64,000 bases of DNA from Heterohyrax brucei (Eukaryota; Chordata; Mammalia; Hyracoidea; Procaviidae), in the NCBI GenBank assembly GCA_028571685.1, contig CM053164.1, positions 37,994,501 through 38,058,500 on the forward strand, in the 5' to 3' direction. The notes beneath the pieces were generated by a model. That model saw nothing but the letters and a program-made list of their open reading frames with translations. It made no database searches and had not been told where the DNA came from. The translations under genes were made by a program, and so were the position numbers. How positions within the stretch are numbered: the stretch's first letter is position 1; each line of letters begins with the position of its first letter. Of the stretch, positions 9,623-20,644 are shown one piece after another.

Positions 9623-12024
9623 TTTGAAGAAGAAAAACAAAGTGGGAGGCCTCGTACTACTTGACCTTAGAAGCTATTACTCTGCCACAGTAGTCAAAAC
9701 AGGCTAGTACTGGTACAAAAACAGATATATAGGCTAATGGAACAGAATCGAGAATCCAGAAATAACACCATCCACCTATGAACAGCTGATATTTGACAAA
9801 AGCCCAAAGGCCATGAACTGGAGAAAAAATAGTTTCTCTAACAAATAGTGTTGGCAAAATTGGATATCCATCTGCTAAAAACTAAAACAAGACCTATATC
9901 TCAAACCTTGCACAAAAACTAACTCAAAATGGATCAAAGACCTAAATATCAAATCTGAAACAGCAAAGATTATAGAGGAAAAATAGGGACAACACTGGAA
10001 GCTGTAACACATGGCATAAACAGACTACAAAATATTACCAACAGTGCACAAACAGCAGAAAATAAATAAATGGGAACTATTAAGAATCAAACACTTATAT
10101 TCATCCAAAAATTTCATCAATAAAGTAAAACGACTGCCTACCAACTAGGAAAAAATTTTGGGCAACCATCCATGTGTCTGACATCTAATCTCTATAATCT
10201 ACCAAAAAAAAAAAAAAGCCCAAACCCACTACCATTGAGTTCATTCTGATTCGTAGTGACCCTGTAGGACAGAGTAGAACTGTCTCATAGAGTTTCCAAG
10301 GAGTCCCTGGTGGGGTTGAACTGACAATCTTTTGTTTACCAGCTGTACCACTTAACCACCACACAAGCAGAGTTTCTTCATAATCTACAAGGTACTGCAA
10401 AATATCAACAAGCAAAAAATAACCCAATTAAACAGTAAGTGAAAGATATAGACTGACACTTCTCTAAAGACATCCAGGCAGCCAAATGACACATGAAGAA
10501 ATGATCACAGTCATTAGCCATTTGAGAAATCCAAATCAATACTGACATGAGAGACCATCTCACCCCAACAAGACTGATATTAATCAAAAAAAATGCAAAA
10601 TAACGAATGTTGGAAGGGGTATGGAGAGACTGTAACTCTTCTGTTGGTGGGAATGCAAAATGGTACAACTTCTTTGGAAAGCAATTTGGCACTTTACTGA
10701 AAAACTAGAAATACCATATGATTCAGCAATCCCGCTGCTTAAAATATATCCTACAGAAATAAAGGCTGTCACATGAACAGATACATGCACATGAATGCTT
10801 GATGCAGCTCTGTCCACAATAGCAAAAAGATGGAATCAACCTGGGTGCCCATCAACAGATGAATAGATGGACAAACTATGATATATTTACACAGTGGAAC
10901 ACTGTGCAATGATAAAAAAACAATGATGGTGTTATGAAACATCCCACAACCTGGAATCATCTAGAAGACATTATGTTGAGTGAAGTCAGTCAGCTGAAAA
11001 AGGACAAATATTGTATGAGACAGCTATTTATAAGAACTTAAGAAAAAGCTTATGCACAGAAGAAAAGATTCTTTGATGGCTACAAGTGTGGGGAGAGAGG
11101 GAGAGGGTTATTCATAGATTAGATTGTCATTAGCAATTTGGTTAGGTGAAAGGGGTGATAGCACACAGTAGAAGGGAGGTCAGCACAGCTGGACTACATC
11201 ATAAGCTAAAAGGTTTTCTAAATACAACCCTACATTTTAAAGGACAGAGTAATGGGGACAGGGGTGTGGGGACCTGCATTTCAGGGGACAGAAGGCCAAT
11301 TGGCACTAGTTTCTATTCTAAGAAATTGTTCTGCATCCCATATTGGTGAGTGGTGCCTGAGGTCTTAAAAGCCAGCAAGCTGCCATCAGTTGGTTCCAAC
11401 CCACTTGGAAAAGATGACAACCAAGAGCATCAAAGACATGAGAAAAATCTGAGCCCAGGAGACAGAAGGGTCCATGTGATTGGGAAACTGTATCAGCAGG
11501 AGACCAGGAAGAACTAGATGTGCCCAGCCACCAAGGAAGACTGCCCTGACAGGGAACACATGTAGAGTCCCTGACAAAGCACAAGAAAAAGGGTTGTGCA
11601 GATCTAGAACTCTACTGAAGGACCAGACTTGATGGTGCAACCACCTTGAAGGTCCCCTGAGAATGGTGGCCCCTGGACTTGCTGCTAGCAAAGAGCTGAA
11701 ACCAGTACTGAAGCCAACTCTTCAGACAAAGACTGGACTGGACTATGGGACACAGATTGATGCCGATGGTGTGTGGACTTTATCATTTACTATACGTGTG
11801 AGGCTGTCTGGTTCCTCTTTGTAGGGGAGAGGAGAGGGTGGAAAAGAGAGGACAAGTATTGGGTGAGTGGATACCAGCAGTACAGGGTGGAAAGGAGGAA
11901 TGTGCTGTTGCAGGATGAGGAGAACAGATAGAGTTGCATAGAGGCAGGTGCTTGCGGTTTTATATGGCATATTGACTTGGATTGTAAACTTTCAGTTAAT
12001 CACAATAACAATAAAATTAAAAAA
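9623..12024 (+). mobile_element. L1 3' half (ORF2 C-terminal part and 3' UTR)
   Basis: The sense-strand ORF2 3' region starts near 'gaagaaaaacaaagtgggag' and runs through 'acagatgaatagatggac' (about 10856). It passes into a 3' UTR and ends in an A-rich tail at 12010-12024. Stops and frameshifts interrupt ORF2. A SINE at 10203-10379 splits it. It is a 5'-truncated copy, the usual L1 fate. Its 3' UTR is shared with the copies at 17819, 22345, 34485 and 51590. Confidence 0.85.
10203..10379 (-). mobile_element. AfroSINE-type SINE with target duplication
   Basis: Full-length antisense copy. The 9-bp duplication 'ataatctac' is at 10194-10202 and 10380-10388, so it inserted into the L1 after the L1 was in place. 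Confidence 0.88.
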
Positions 12025-12057
12025 ATGTCTGCAGTTCAAATCCATTTTTTGCTCCCT

Positions 12058-12225
12058 AGGAAACCCTGGTATCATAGTAGTTAAGAGCTATGGCTGCTAG
12101 CCAAAAGGTTGGCAGTTCAAATCCACCAGGCTCTCCTTGAAAACCCAATGGAACAGTTCCATCTGACCTGTTGTACAGGGTTGCTGTTAGTCAGAATTGA
12201 CTCTATAGCAGGAGGCTTGTTTGTT
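12058..12225 (+). mobile_element. AfroSINE-type SINE, short form
   Basis: Full length, 'ggaaaccctggtatcatagt' to 'ttgactctatagcaggagg'. It sits just after the L1 tail. Confidence 0.87.
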
Positions 12226-12264
12226 TGACTGGTTGGTTGGCTGGCTGGCTGGCTGGCTGGTTGA
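12224..12264. repeat. (GGCT)n tetranucleotide repeat
   Basis: 'ggctggctggctggctgg' at 12238-12259, preceded by 'ggttggttggct'. It arises between two SINE pieces, from a GGTT-type tail. Confidence 0.85.
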
Positions 12265-12267
12265 TTT

Positions 12268-12358
12268 AGGCGTTCCTTGGAAACTCATATGAGAGTAGTT
12301 CTCCATTATCCTGTAGGATCACTGTAAGTGGGACTCAACTTGATGATAATGGGTTTAT
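12268..12358 (+). mobile_element. AfroSINE-type 3' fragment
   Basis: Only the body and 3' end remain: 'ccttggaaactcatatgaga' and 'gactcaacttgatgataatg'. Confidence 0.75.
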
Positions 12359-12514
12359 CCCTAAAACAATTTATTATATATTACATGGAAAAACTGAGAT
12401 AGACTAAATTTAGTAGATTAGGGTCCATTCTCACTCTGACATTCCATTTCATTCTACCCTGACTTCTTTCTCCTAAATTGATAAAGAGATTTTAATAATA
12501 ATTGTCATAATAAC

Positions 12515-12720
12515 ACTGGTGATGACAGTGACAGCTGTCATTGCATGCTTGTATGCCAGGAACAGTTTCGAGAAATCTTCTTGTGTTATCTGATTTTACC
12601 ACAACCCTAGGAAGTAGGTCCCATTATTTCCATTCTGCAGATGAGGAGACCAAGGCTCAGAGACTTTGCCCGAGTTTATATGAGGATATGGAACCTGTTA
12701 TTTCCAGTTCAGTCGTGGCT
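12515..12720 (+). mobile_element. MIR SINE relic
   Basis: 'gtatgccaggaacagtttc', 'cattctgcagatgaggagac' and 'aaggctcagagactttgccc' follow the MIR consensus order. Confidence 0.7.
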
Positions 12721-13400
12721 GAGGATGCAAACCTAGACCCAGATTTTTAAAATTTGGGTGGACTGGGATGGTGACCTGAGTGGGGAAAATGTGGGGTTGA
12801 AGCCTTGGAATGGGAGACTCAGAAGAGGCATAGTGAGCCCTTTCCAGCCTGATATGTGAGATTATATTGTTGGCAGGACTGTGGCGACTGACGTTCAAAG
12901 TGGCAATTGGCCGCCATCTTTGCGCAGGACACCACTGTTTCTCCCTCTACTGAAAATCCAAAGGCCAAGAGATTTGGTTGCTATGGGCAATGCATACGCT
13001 GCTCTTGTTTTCTAAGAGGTAGATTCAGTTTCTAGCAGGGCTTCGAATCTTAATTTTTCCCACCCTGGTTATCCTTCTGGATCGCCCAAACTGTCAAAAT
13101 TCAAGTCTGTTCTGGTTTCAGTTCCTCCGCCATGACTGGAGTGGGTCAGAGCCCTGGTGTGCACAGCTCGTCCAAGCTGGAACTGGGATGTGAAGCCAGG
13201 CTTTCTGGCTCCTGAAAAGGCTTTTGATAAATCTCCTGCTTTTTGTGGTCCCAAGACACAGAGAATGAAAAAGTATCCTATATTAAAAAAAAAAATTGAA
13301 ATATTCTGTTTACTTTTATCTGTTATTCACTTGAAGAAAATGATACCAAAGCTTAGGGAAACCACAGTGAGTAGAACACTGAAGCCCTGACAGTAGAACA
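12721..13400. other. intron 1, nothing recognised
   Basis: I see no supported gene or repeat. Short poly-A at 13285-13296. Confidence 0.3.
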
Positions 13401-13832
13401 ATTGGACATGCTTCTCTCATTTTAAGTCACTATCTTCAATTAACGTGGCAATCAGATTACCCAAGGCTGGTCAGAACACTCCTGGGCCCTCAAAGGTCAG
13501 ACTACTGACGGTTATTGGTTTGTCCATGAATTCAGACAAGGTCTTGCCCAAACCATCTCCCCAAGGAGAATTCAGCACCAGTTTAATTCCACTTCAGATA
13601 AGAGCTATCTGGAAACTTGAGCTGTGTCCCCCTTCCCCAAACCTTTTCCTGTTGGTCTGTTCAAACCTGAACCTTTCCCAGACCACTCAAGAAACCTCTG
13701 GCCTCAGCCCCTGCCAACACCCCTCTCTGCTGGCCTCCGAGCCCCGAGCCACAGGGCACTATTGGGTTTTCTTATCACCAATAAAAGAAAACCAGGTTCT
13801 CCTTGTCTGAATCCTGGCTTTCATTACTGAGG
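13400..13832 (+). mobile_element. possible class I-type LTR fragment
   Basis: An AATAAA at 13781 follows a C-rich region and is followed by 'tctccttgtctgaatcctgg'. This resembles the U3-R-U5 layout of a gammaretrovirus-like LTR. No boundaries or second copy were found, so this is tentative. Confidence 0.3.
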
Positions 13833-13894
13833 GTAAATTGCTGTATATTACTCAGAGTAGTGAAAAATTGGTAACAACAGTGGAGAATGATTAC

Positions 13895-14110
13895 AATAAC
13901 CCAGGATCTGGTCAAAAGATAGAATAGCCAGCAGTCATTAAAATGAGACTTTGAAAACTATCCAGTAGGAGGGCAGATGCTCACAGTATAATAAGAAAAC
14001 CAGCTTTACCACTATACTGTATGATCCCAATTGTGTGCATGTATTTTAAAAAGATTCATAAACACAGAAACAAAGATTAGAACAAGTACACTAAAATTTT
14101 AATAATAATT
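13895..14110 (+). mobile_element. old L1-type fragment
   Basis: 'cagcagtcattaaaatgaga' and 'tactgtatgatcccaattgt' resemble the end of the ORF2 region in old L1 families. Confidence 0.5.
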
Positions 14111-14200
14111 TACCAGCTGCTCCTTGGAAACTATGGGGCAGTTCTGTTCTGTCCTGTAGGGTCACTGTCAGTCAGAATCTACTTGACAGCAGCGTTTCCC
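14111..14200 (+). mobile_element. AfroSINE-type 3' fragment
   Basis: 'ccagctgctccttggaaact', 'ggcagttctgttctgtcctg' and 'tctacttgacagcagcg'. The head is missing. Confidence 0.75.
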
Positions 14201-14370
14201 CTGCTCTTTGTTCTCTGAATAGTATGATTATATGTAATGCTTATATTCATTTCTCCCCTACTTTACTAAAGCATTCATTCCTCTTAAAATCAAAAATGTA
14301 GGAAAAGAAAAAAAGAGGGAACATTTTAAGTTTTCTTAAATTTTCCCTTTTAAAGGTGTACAGATGCCAT

Positions 14371-15341
14371 GGTGGGGGCATCTGATCTGTAACTTCACAA
14401 GAGGTAAGAAGAATCAAAAACAACAGCCAGAGGTTGATTTCTGTGAGACAGAGGTCAAACATACCTCCACCCTCCACCCTTTTTGCCAGGTACCATCCGT
14501 CCCATGGCACTCTTGCCATCTCTGCTGTGTTTAACAATTCACTCCATTGGCCACACGTAACTCACAGACCATACTCACAGTTATGGAGTTTACTGGGGAA
14601 GTAACAGGTTAAAACTGAGGGTCAGAAATGACTCACGATACAGTTCTTGAATCAGGACAGCCTCTTTTCAGCCGTGCCTGCAGGCAGGCCTCTCTCTGTC
14701 CCTTGAGCCCTCAGCCTGGCCTCTGCCCTGCTTGGGCAAGGATTAGAAAGCTCTTTAGTTCTGCCAATAAGTGCCGGAGAAACCCCACTCCACAGGCAAG
14801 CCTTGGCCCAAAAGTGCTCAGCTCTTGCACTCTGTGGACTGGCACAGCTCCTGTAACCGCCTTGCTCTGTGGGCCGGAAGCCCACTGTGCCCTATTGTTC
14901 TGGTTCCCTGTTCTGTTGCCACTGCTTCTTGCCATCTCTCAGTATCTCCGGTTTGCAGCCCTTGCTCTGTCTGTCTCTTGAGTCTAGGATGTTCTCAGTG
15001 CAGGGATCCCAGGTCCATAGAATGTGCTGCACTGCTAGTTCATCTTCCTTGGTGGGAGTGGGGCCGCCCCTATCTGCTTCTAGGATGGCTCATTTTAAGC
15101 CTAGCAGGATGGCAGAACTGATCCATCTCATTGTTAGGGTTCTATACACACTATTTGCATGGTTCCATCTCTACAAGGATGGCATGCACCGTGTTTATGG
15201 TATTAGTAAGTGGTCCAATCCCCTTGGCAAAGCACGAACACCTCATTTTCATGGTCCCTCCCAGTCGTTTGGCGGGTGTTACAAGACCATGGCACGAAAG
15301 GCCATATAAGAGCAATCCATTGCACTGCAGAAAGGCTATGG
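14371..15341 (-). mobile_element. LTR-like unit, family B copy 1
   Basis: Collinear with 52329-53203 over its whole length, with matching blocks such as 'ctgtgagacagaggtc', 'aactcacagacc' and 'atggctcattttaa'. On the minus strand the second copy carries AATAAA at the matching place; here it is changed to AGTAAA. A ~1 kb non-coding unit with a polyadenylation signal near one end suggests an LTR. Ends and family are not determined. Open frames inside are not conserved between the copies. Confidence 0.6.
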
Positions 15342-15499
15342 GTTTTTTTTTTTCTTTGGTGGTACTTACCAGCTCCCTTCATCCCTAGTGAGCCAGTGCA
15401 GGTCTTAATCTCTTCCAGAAGCCCTTCTAGATTGATTCAGCTTGACAATTTCTTCAGTTTTGTGGACTCCTTGATGTCATTGTGACATATCATCAACTT

Positions 15500-15615
15500 T
15501 AAATGTAGGTGAGTATCTGGCCCCAGCTAGACAGTGGGTTCTTTGATGGCAGAACCAGTGTATTTTAAGCATCCTCCCCTTCCTCGCACCACCCGCCAAG
15601 TACTGTGCATACTGC
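15500..15615 (+). mobile_element. L2-like 3' fragment
   Basis: 'tgggttctttgatggcagaa', 'ccagtgtattttaagcatc' and 'aagtactgtgcatactgcc' resemble L2. Diverged. Confidence 0.4.
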
Positions 15616-16575
15616 CCGAGTGACTTAACAGCAGCGGAACACAGGGCCCAGTGCTCACAGGAGGCGCTTCACTTGGACGTGCATCTCTGAACTTTGTGCA
15701 GCTTCCTCCAATTCATTTGAAAGGGTTGTCTGTGCTGTTCGCCTCATTACACTTTATTGTAAGTTGTTTAAAAACAATTCATTCTGCTGTGGTACAAGGA
15801 ATGAACGAGTCCGGCCCTTGCCTTTACAAGGGTATTGTAAAGCTAAGAAAACAATAGGAACTATTTTGAGCAAAAAGGCATTTTTCTTGTGAATGGAGAT
15901 AATGGTGCTGATGTTTATAAAAAGGAAAGTGGGGGCTAAGAGGGGAGGTGACCTCCCTGGGCCCCAAGGGACAGGTGAAGTCACTCATCACTCCAGCTTT
16001 CCTCACATCCTCCTGGGCTCAGGAGACTGTACCTGGTCAGAAGAAAAGGAGACCTGAGGAATTTACAGTTTGTCTGCAGGAAGAAAACATGAGTCACTAC
16101 AGTAGCAGCCTTAGCAAGAAGCAGTAGGAGACTGAATAAGATAATAATGGTGCAGAGACTCTGCAGGGACAGAGTGAATAGTAATGGCTGGGTTGGATGG
16201 CCTTATTGACAAGGCCTCCAGGGAGCACTCAGTGGGCATCAGGATCGGCCAGTCCTGCACAGCAATCTCGTGGCCCCAGTCTGTGACTCTGCTCTTTTAC
16301 TGTCCCTGCTGTACCCCAACCCCCCACCCTCGGCTCCCGAACACCCTCTGAGGCGGAACGGAGCCTCAGTCTGCTCTTCTTCACCTCTCCGTCCTTTCCT
16401 CAACTGGGTCCTCATGCAGCCCCTGGTCAGAGCTGTTCTGGGGGCAGAGCGCGGTGAGAGGCCACTCTACAATGGACAGAGGACAGGAAAGACCAGCCCC
16501 CCCCCCTTTAGGGGCATCAGTCCTTGAAAACTAAGGTGAAGGGTCTACATCTGATGGAGAGGAGTGCCACTCTTA
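15616..16575. other. intron 1, nothing recognised
   Basis: I see no supported feature; there is a C-run at 16496-16506. Confidence 0.3.
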
Positions 16576-16580
16576 CTGCT

Positions 16581-17080
16581 TGTTTTAGTCAGCTAGGCTG
16601 CTCTAACAGAAATACCACAGAGTGGATGGCTTTAACAAAGAAAGATTTATTCTTACACAGTCCGGTAGGTTGCAAGTCCATATTCAGGGTGTCCGCTCCA
16701 GGGAAAGACTTTCCCCTTGTCTGCTCTGGAGGAAAGTCCAGTATTGCATCAGTCTTTGTCCAGGGAGCGTCCTTACGCAAGAACCTCTGGTCTGAAGGAC
16801 GCGCTCTGCTCCCAGTGCTGCTTGCTTGATGGTAGTGAGGTTCTCAAATTGTCCTTGTTTCTTTTTCCTTTTATTCCTTGCAAGCTAAAAGCATTAAGGG
16901 AGGAGCAAGCCATACTCCAGGGAAACTCCCCCTACAGCAGGAATTCGCAGCCTCACCCTAATCCTTTAACATACAGGTTAGCAAAACCACACAATGGAGG
17001 ACAGTCCCAAGATACTGGGAACCATATCCCAGCTACGTGGCTGCACACATTTTTGGGGGGACACAATTCCAACCATGACA
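16581..17080 (-). mobile_element. solo LTR, family A copy 2
   Basis: Reverse orientation: it begins TGTTTTAGTCAGC (element 3' end) and ends CCATGACA (element 5' end). The perfect 5-bp duplication 'ctgct' is at 16576-16580 and 17081-17085. Very similar to the copy at 41491. Open frames within it are not genes. Confidence 0.9.
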
Positions 17081-17309
17081 CTGCTCAACTGTGAAGAAAG
17101 CTAAATAAAGCAAAGCTCTGTGCCTGAACTACATGTAGGGTGAACTGGAACACGGAGACTGGCCAGGTGGTATTTACAAGAACTGGGAGTCCAGTGTTGA
17201 GGCAGCATTGCAGTGCAGGGCTGTGGGAAAGAAGAGCACAGAGTGGACCTGGCAGATGGGCGAAGATACGCTTTTAGGGAAAGTGGTGGGGAATCGGAGG
17301 GTGCTGAAT

Positions 17310-17490
17310 AACAGAGAAGCAAATGCAAACTGGGTGACCTTGGTGGCATTTGCCCTCTGATCCCGTTTCTTTGTCTGTAAAGTGTTAATAATGGAACATA
17401 CCTTGCAGGGTTGTTATGAGCAGTATATGAAATATTTGTAAACTCCCTGGCATGGTGCCCAGCACAGATCAATGGTAAACACTGGTTATT
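17310..17490 (-). mobile_element. MIR SINE relic
   Basis: 'ctgggtgaccttggtggcat', 'tctttgtctgtaaagtgtta' and 'gcagggttgttatgagcag' follow the reverse of MIR. Confidence 0.65.
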
Positions 17491-17597
17491 TGTTGGATAT
17501 TAGAGATCAATGCAGGGAAGCATGGGTAGCAAAGGGGGAGAGGGAGGAACCAAAGGAGCTAACATTGTTTCTCACGAGGTCAGGCAGATGATGCTGG

Positions 17598-17777
17598 GGT
17601 ACCCAGTTCCTGGGGGTCAGTTCTGACTCAGGGGAACCCTGTGTGTCTCAGAGAGGAATAGTGCTTCTGGGGTTTTCAATGGTGGGGTTTCCAGTAGATT
17701 GCCAGGACTTCCTTCTAAGGTACCTCTGGGTTAGTGGCTGAATATGCTAACCGTGTGCACCCACACAGGGACTCTGG
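17598..17777 (-). mobile_element. AfroSINE-related SINE, third subtype
   Basis: Antisense copy with 'gtcagttctgactcagggg', 'agtagattgccaggacttcc' and 'acacagggactctgg'. Confidence 0.75.
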
Positions 17778-17814
17778 TGTTCGGGAATTTGGAGGAAGGA
17801 TGACTATGTTGCTA

Positions 17815-18130
17815 GAAAGTATGTTTAATTTTTTTTTAATTGTTCTTAATTGAAGGTTTATACTCCAAGTCAGTTTGCCCTTTAAAACCCCAAACACTCA
17901 CCTCTATGCAACTCTATCTGCTGTCCTCTGTCTGTGACAACACACCCCTCCTTTCTACCCTGTACTTCTGATATCCACTCACCCCACACTTGTCTACTCC
18001 TCTGCACCCTCTCCTCTCCCCACTAGAGAGGAACCGGTTGGACAGCCTCATCTGTATATCAGACCATAAAGTACACACGACACCTGCTTCACTCTGTGTC
18101 CCATAGTCCAGTCCAGTCTTTGTCAAGTGT
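17815..18130 (-). mobile_element. L1 3' UTR fragment
   Basis: The T-rich start is the reverse of the A tail. It then matches the reverse of the 3' UTR seen at 11725-12000, e.g. 'ctctccccactagagaggaa' and 'cagcctcatctgtatatcag'. Confidence 0.7.
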
Positions 18131-18314
18131 TTTTAGGTTTTGAGGTATTTGCTTTCTACTGTCGTTCACCTGGGCAGTTGTTTGCTCTGCTCAAGAGAAC
18201 AGACCAATAAATAGGGTCAGGCGAGCAGAGCACGGGAGGATCAGGGCCCTGGAGTGCAGGAATCACAGGGTGCAGATGTTGCCAGCAGAGCAGGTGGAGG
18301 CTGCCAGCCGCTGT

Positions 18315-18494
18315 GAGGGTCACTGCTGGACTGTCTTGGTCTGGAAGCCCTGTTAAGACCTGTTCAGTGTCATAGCAACAGGCAAGCCTCCACTGACAGA
18401 TGGATGGTGACTATGTGTGAGGTGCTATGGCTGGAATCTAACCGGGGTCCCCTGTGCAGAAGGCAAGAATCCTACCACTGAACCACCAATGAAT
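18315..18494 (-). mobile_element. tRNA-Gly-headed element joined to RTE 5'-like sequence
   Basis: Bases 18421-18492 are the reverse of a tRNA-Gly-like sequence. 'cctaccactgaaccaccaat' is the reverse of the acceptor stem and D-arm with its A box; 'ggaatctaaccggggtcc' is the reverse of the T-arm with its B box. The anticodon loop reads CTTCTGC, so the anticodon is not a clean glycine one, and the stems are mutated; it is not a working tRNA. The rest (18315-18420) includes 'ctgtcttggtctggaagcc', which resembles the RTE 5' region at 63962-63982. Confidence 0.6.
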
Positions 18495-18668
18495 GCCCCC
18501 CAGATCCTGCTCCAAGACCCTGGAATGCAGCAAATAAAACAGACGCAAATTTCAAGAAGATTATCCTCAAGCAGCGGTAGACAGACAATATACAGTTATT
18601 AAATGTGTCAGCTGTGAAAAGGAATAAATCAGGGATAGAGGAATAAAGAGGAGCAGTGGCCAGGGAAA

Positions 18669-18946
18669 GAAGCCCCGGTGGGGCAGTGGTCAAGCACTCA
18701 GCTGCTAACCACTAGGTCCTAGTTTGAACCCACAAACTGCTCTGCAGGTGAACGGTGTTGCAATCTGCTTCCATAAACATTTAACAGAAAAATAAAATAC
18801 AAACAAAAAAAAACTGTTGCCACTGACTCAGTTCTGACTCACAGTGAAGATTACAGCCTATGAAACCCTATGAGGGCAATTCTGTTCAGTCCTATAGGGT
18901 TGCTATGGATCGGAATCGACTTGGTAACAACAGGTTTGGGTTTTCT
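18669..18946 (+). mobile_element. AfroSINE-type SINE, long form, interrupted
   Basis: Head 'gaagccccggtggggcagtg', then long-form 'caatctgcttccataaacat'. An A-rich insert with a second SINE end ('gactcagttctgactcacag') sits at about 18787-18847, then 'gaagattacagcctatgaa' resumes and the element ends 'gacttggtaacaacagg'. Confidence 0.8.
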
Positions 18947-19620
18947 GTGTAATGGCCTGGGCAGTCTCCTTAGTTAGGTGACATCTATGTTGAGTGTGGG
19001 AGGCTGGTGGATACATTCCAGACAGGAGGAGCATCAAGTGTAGGGGCCCAAGAAAGTGCGTGCAAGGAGTCCCTGCTGTTGGAGCTGAATGAGAGACCGG
19101 CAGGAGGGAGAGTGGGCTGGGGAGGGGCAGGTCTGACCATCAGTAGAGATTTTGAGGTTGGAGGAAATCCTTATATGTTGTCATTGGACACTGATTTTAC
19201 AGCTGAGGAAAGTGAGAGGCTGAGTGGTTTGCCCAGGCTCCCCTCTGGTTAATCATTATTGATTTGATTTTTTAGTTACCAGAGTAGCTACACATTAGTA
19301 AACTTGGCCATATCACTTTTCCCTCTCTTCCGTAAAATAGCTATTAAAATATTAGATGAGACAGATCCTCGTGGCAGGAGAGTACTCTTTTTATATCTCC
19401 CTGTGGTGTACCATCGTTAGATCTGCCAGATGTGACCCTCGAGAGTGAGAAAGGGCCTGGTGCCCAGTGCTCTTCCAGAAATAAAATGGTTCAGAATGAA
19501 AGGGTTCTTTTATAGGCATACAGCTGTAAATTAAACTTTATTTACTAACATTAAAAATCAGTAACATCAGAAATAATATAATCTCTTATTAATACGATTT
19601 TTTTTAATGTTTTCTTTAAA
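18947..19620. other. intron 1; small MIR-like piece only
   Basis: Bases 19190-19255 ('acagctgaggaaagtgagag') resemble the MIR core. Nothing else is supported. Confidence 0.4.
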
Positions 19621-19621
19621 C

Positions 19622-19702
19622 GTGGAAACCCTATGGAGCAGTTCTCCTCTGTCACACAGGGTCACTCTGAGTTGGAATCCACTCCTTGGCACCTACCAAT
19701 TC
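19622..19702 (+). mobile_element. AfroSINE-type 3' fragment
   Basis: 'ggaaaccctatggagcagtt' to 'atccactccttggcacctac'. The head is missing. Confidence 0.75.
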
Positions 19703-19895
19703 TCTGGCTAAGTTGCAGTTACATTTGCCACCTTCTGGTTGGGAGTGTCCTGTCCTAAGGGTGCTCATGTGTCCCCAGCACCTCTTGAGCTGCTTTCACA
19801 CCTAGAGAGGCTAAGAGGTTGGGCGATCCTGACCAAATCCCTCCCCACCTCTTTCCTTATCAGAGAGATCTTTACCTCCTGCTTAGAGCTTTAAT

Positions 19896-20060
19896 TGGGG
19901 CCCTGATGGCTCAGTGGTTAAGAGCAATGGCTGCTAATCTAAAGGGTTGGCAGTTCAAATCCACCAGCTACTCCTTGAAAATCGCGTGGGGCAGTCCTGC
20001 GCTGTCCTATAGACTTGATTGAGTCAAAATTAACTTGATGGCAGTGGCTTTTTTTGTTTT
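19896..20060 (+). mobile_element. AfroSINE-type SINE, short form
   Basis: Full length, 'ggggccctgatggctcagtg' to 'taacttgatggcagtggc', followed by a T-rich tail. Confidence 0.87.
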
Positions 20061-20640
20061 TTTTTAACTTCCTCAAAGTGCACAGTGCTGCACAGGGGCT
20101 TTCTGCCCCCTAGCTGAGGTTCCAGAACAAAATCTCTCTAGCTATATGATCTGGCCTTTTCTAAAGTAGAGCAGATAAGACAGTAAAGTAATAGCTTTAA
20201 GATTGTTTCCCCAGTGACCTTTCTGTTTCTTTCCTCCACTTACTGTATTGCCAGCTGTGTGGCCTTACACCTATCTACTCAATCTTTTTTGAAACTCACC
20301 ACTTGGTTGCTAAGAAATAAATAAATAGATAACTATTAACTTTTTTCTAGACTCTTCCTTCTCCCTCCCCACAAAAAGCTATTTATTCTTTCTACTTTAT
20401 TTTCCTCAAAACTGGGTTTGTGAAGAGTTTAAAAAATGTAAGTTTCAAAGTCCAACATGGCAGAAGAGTTTGCAGACACTTTTGTACTGTTGGTGTCAGA
20501 TGCCATCAAGTCAGTTTTCATTCTCAGTGACTCTGTAGGACTGGTTTCCTTATATAAACATCTTTCCCTTCAAATATTGCTCAAGGTTCTACCATTAAAA
20601 ATTATTTTCTTTGGCTTGTAGTCTTTTAAAAACACATATA
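20061..20640. other. intron 1; SINE remnant at 20488-20545
   Basis: 'agatgccatcaagtcagttt' and 'agtgactctgtaggactgg' at 20497-20546 are an antisense SINE 3' remnant. The rest is unassigned. Confidence 0.4.
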
Positions 20641-20644
20641 CCAA

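Noticed and set aside
16524..17094. Overlapping open frames of 101 and 125 codons, with close relatives at 7774-8121 and 41537-42221
   Set aside because: They recur only because the same solo LTR lies at all three places. They are not conserved as proteins and the LTR is non-coding.
18421..18493. Functional tRNA-Gly gene
   Set aside because: Stems are mutated, the anticodon loop does not give a clean glycine anticodon, and it is fused to repeat sequence; it is a SINE-type or LINE-linked tRNA relic.
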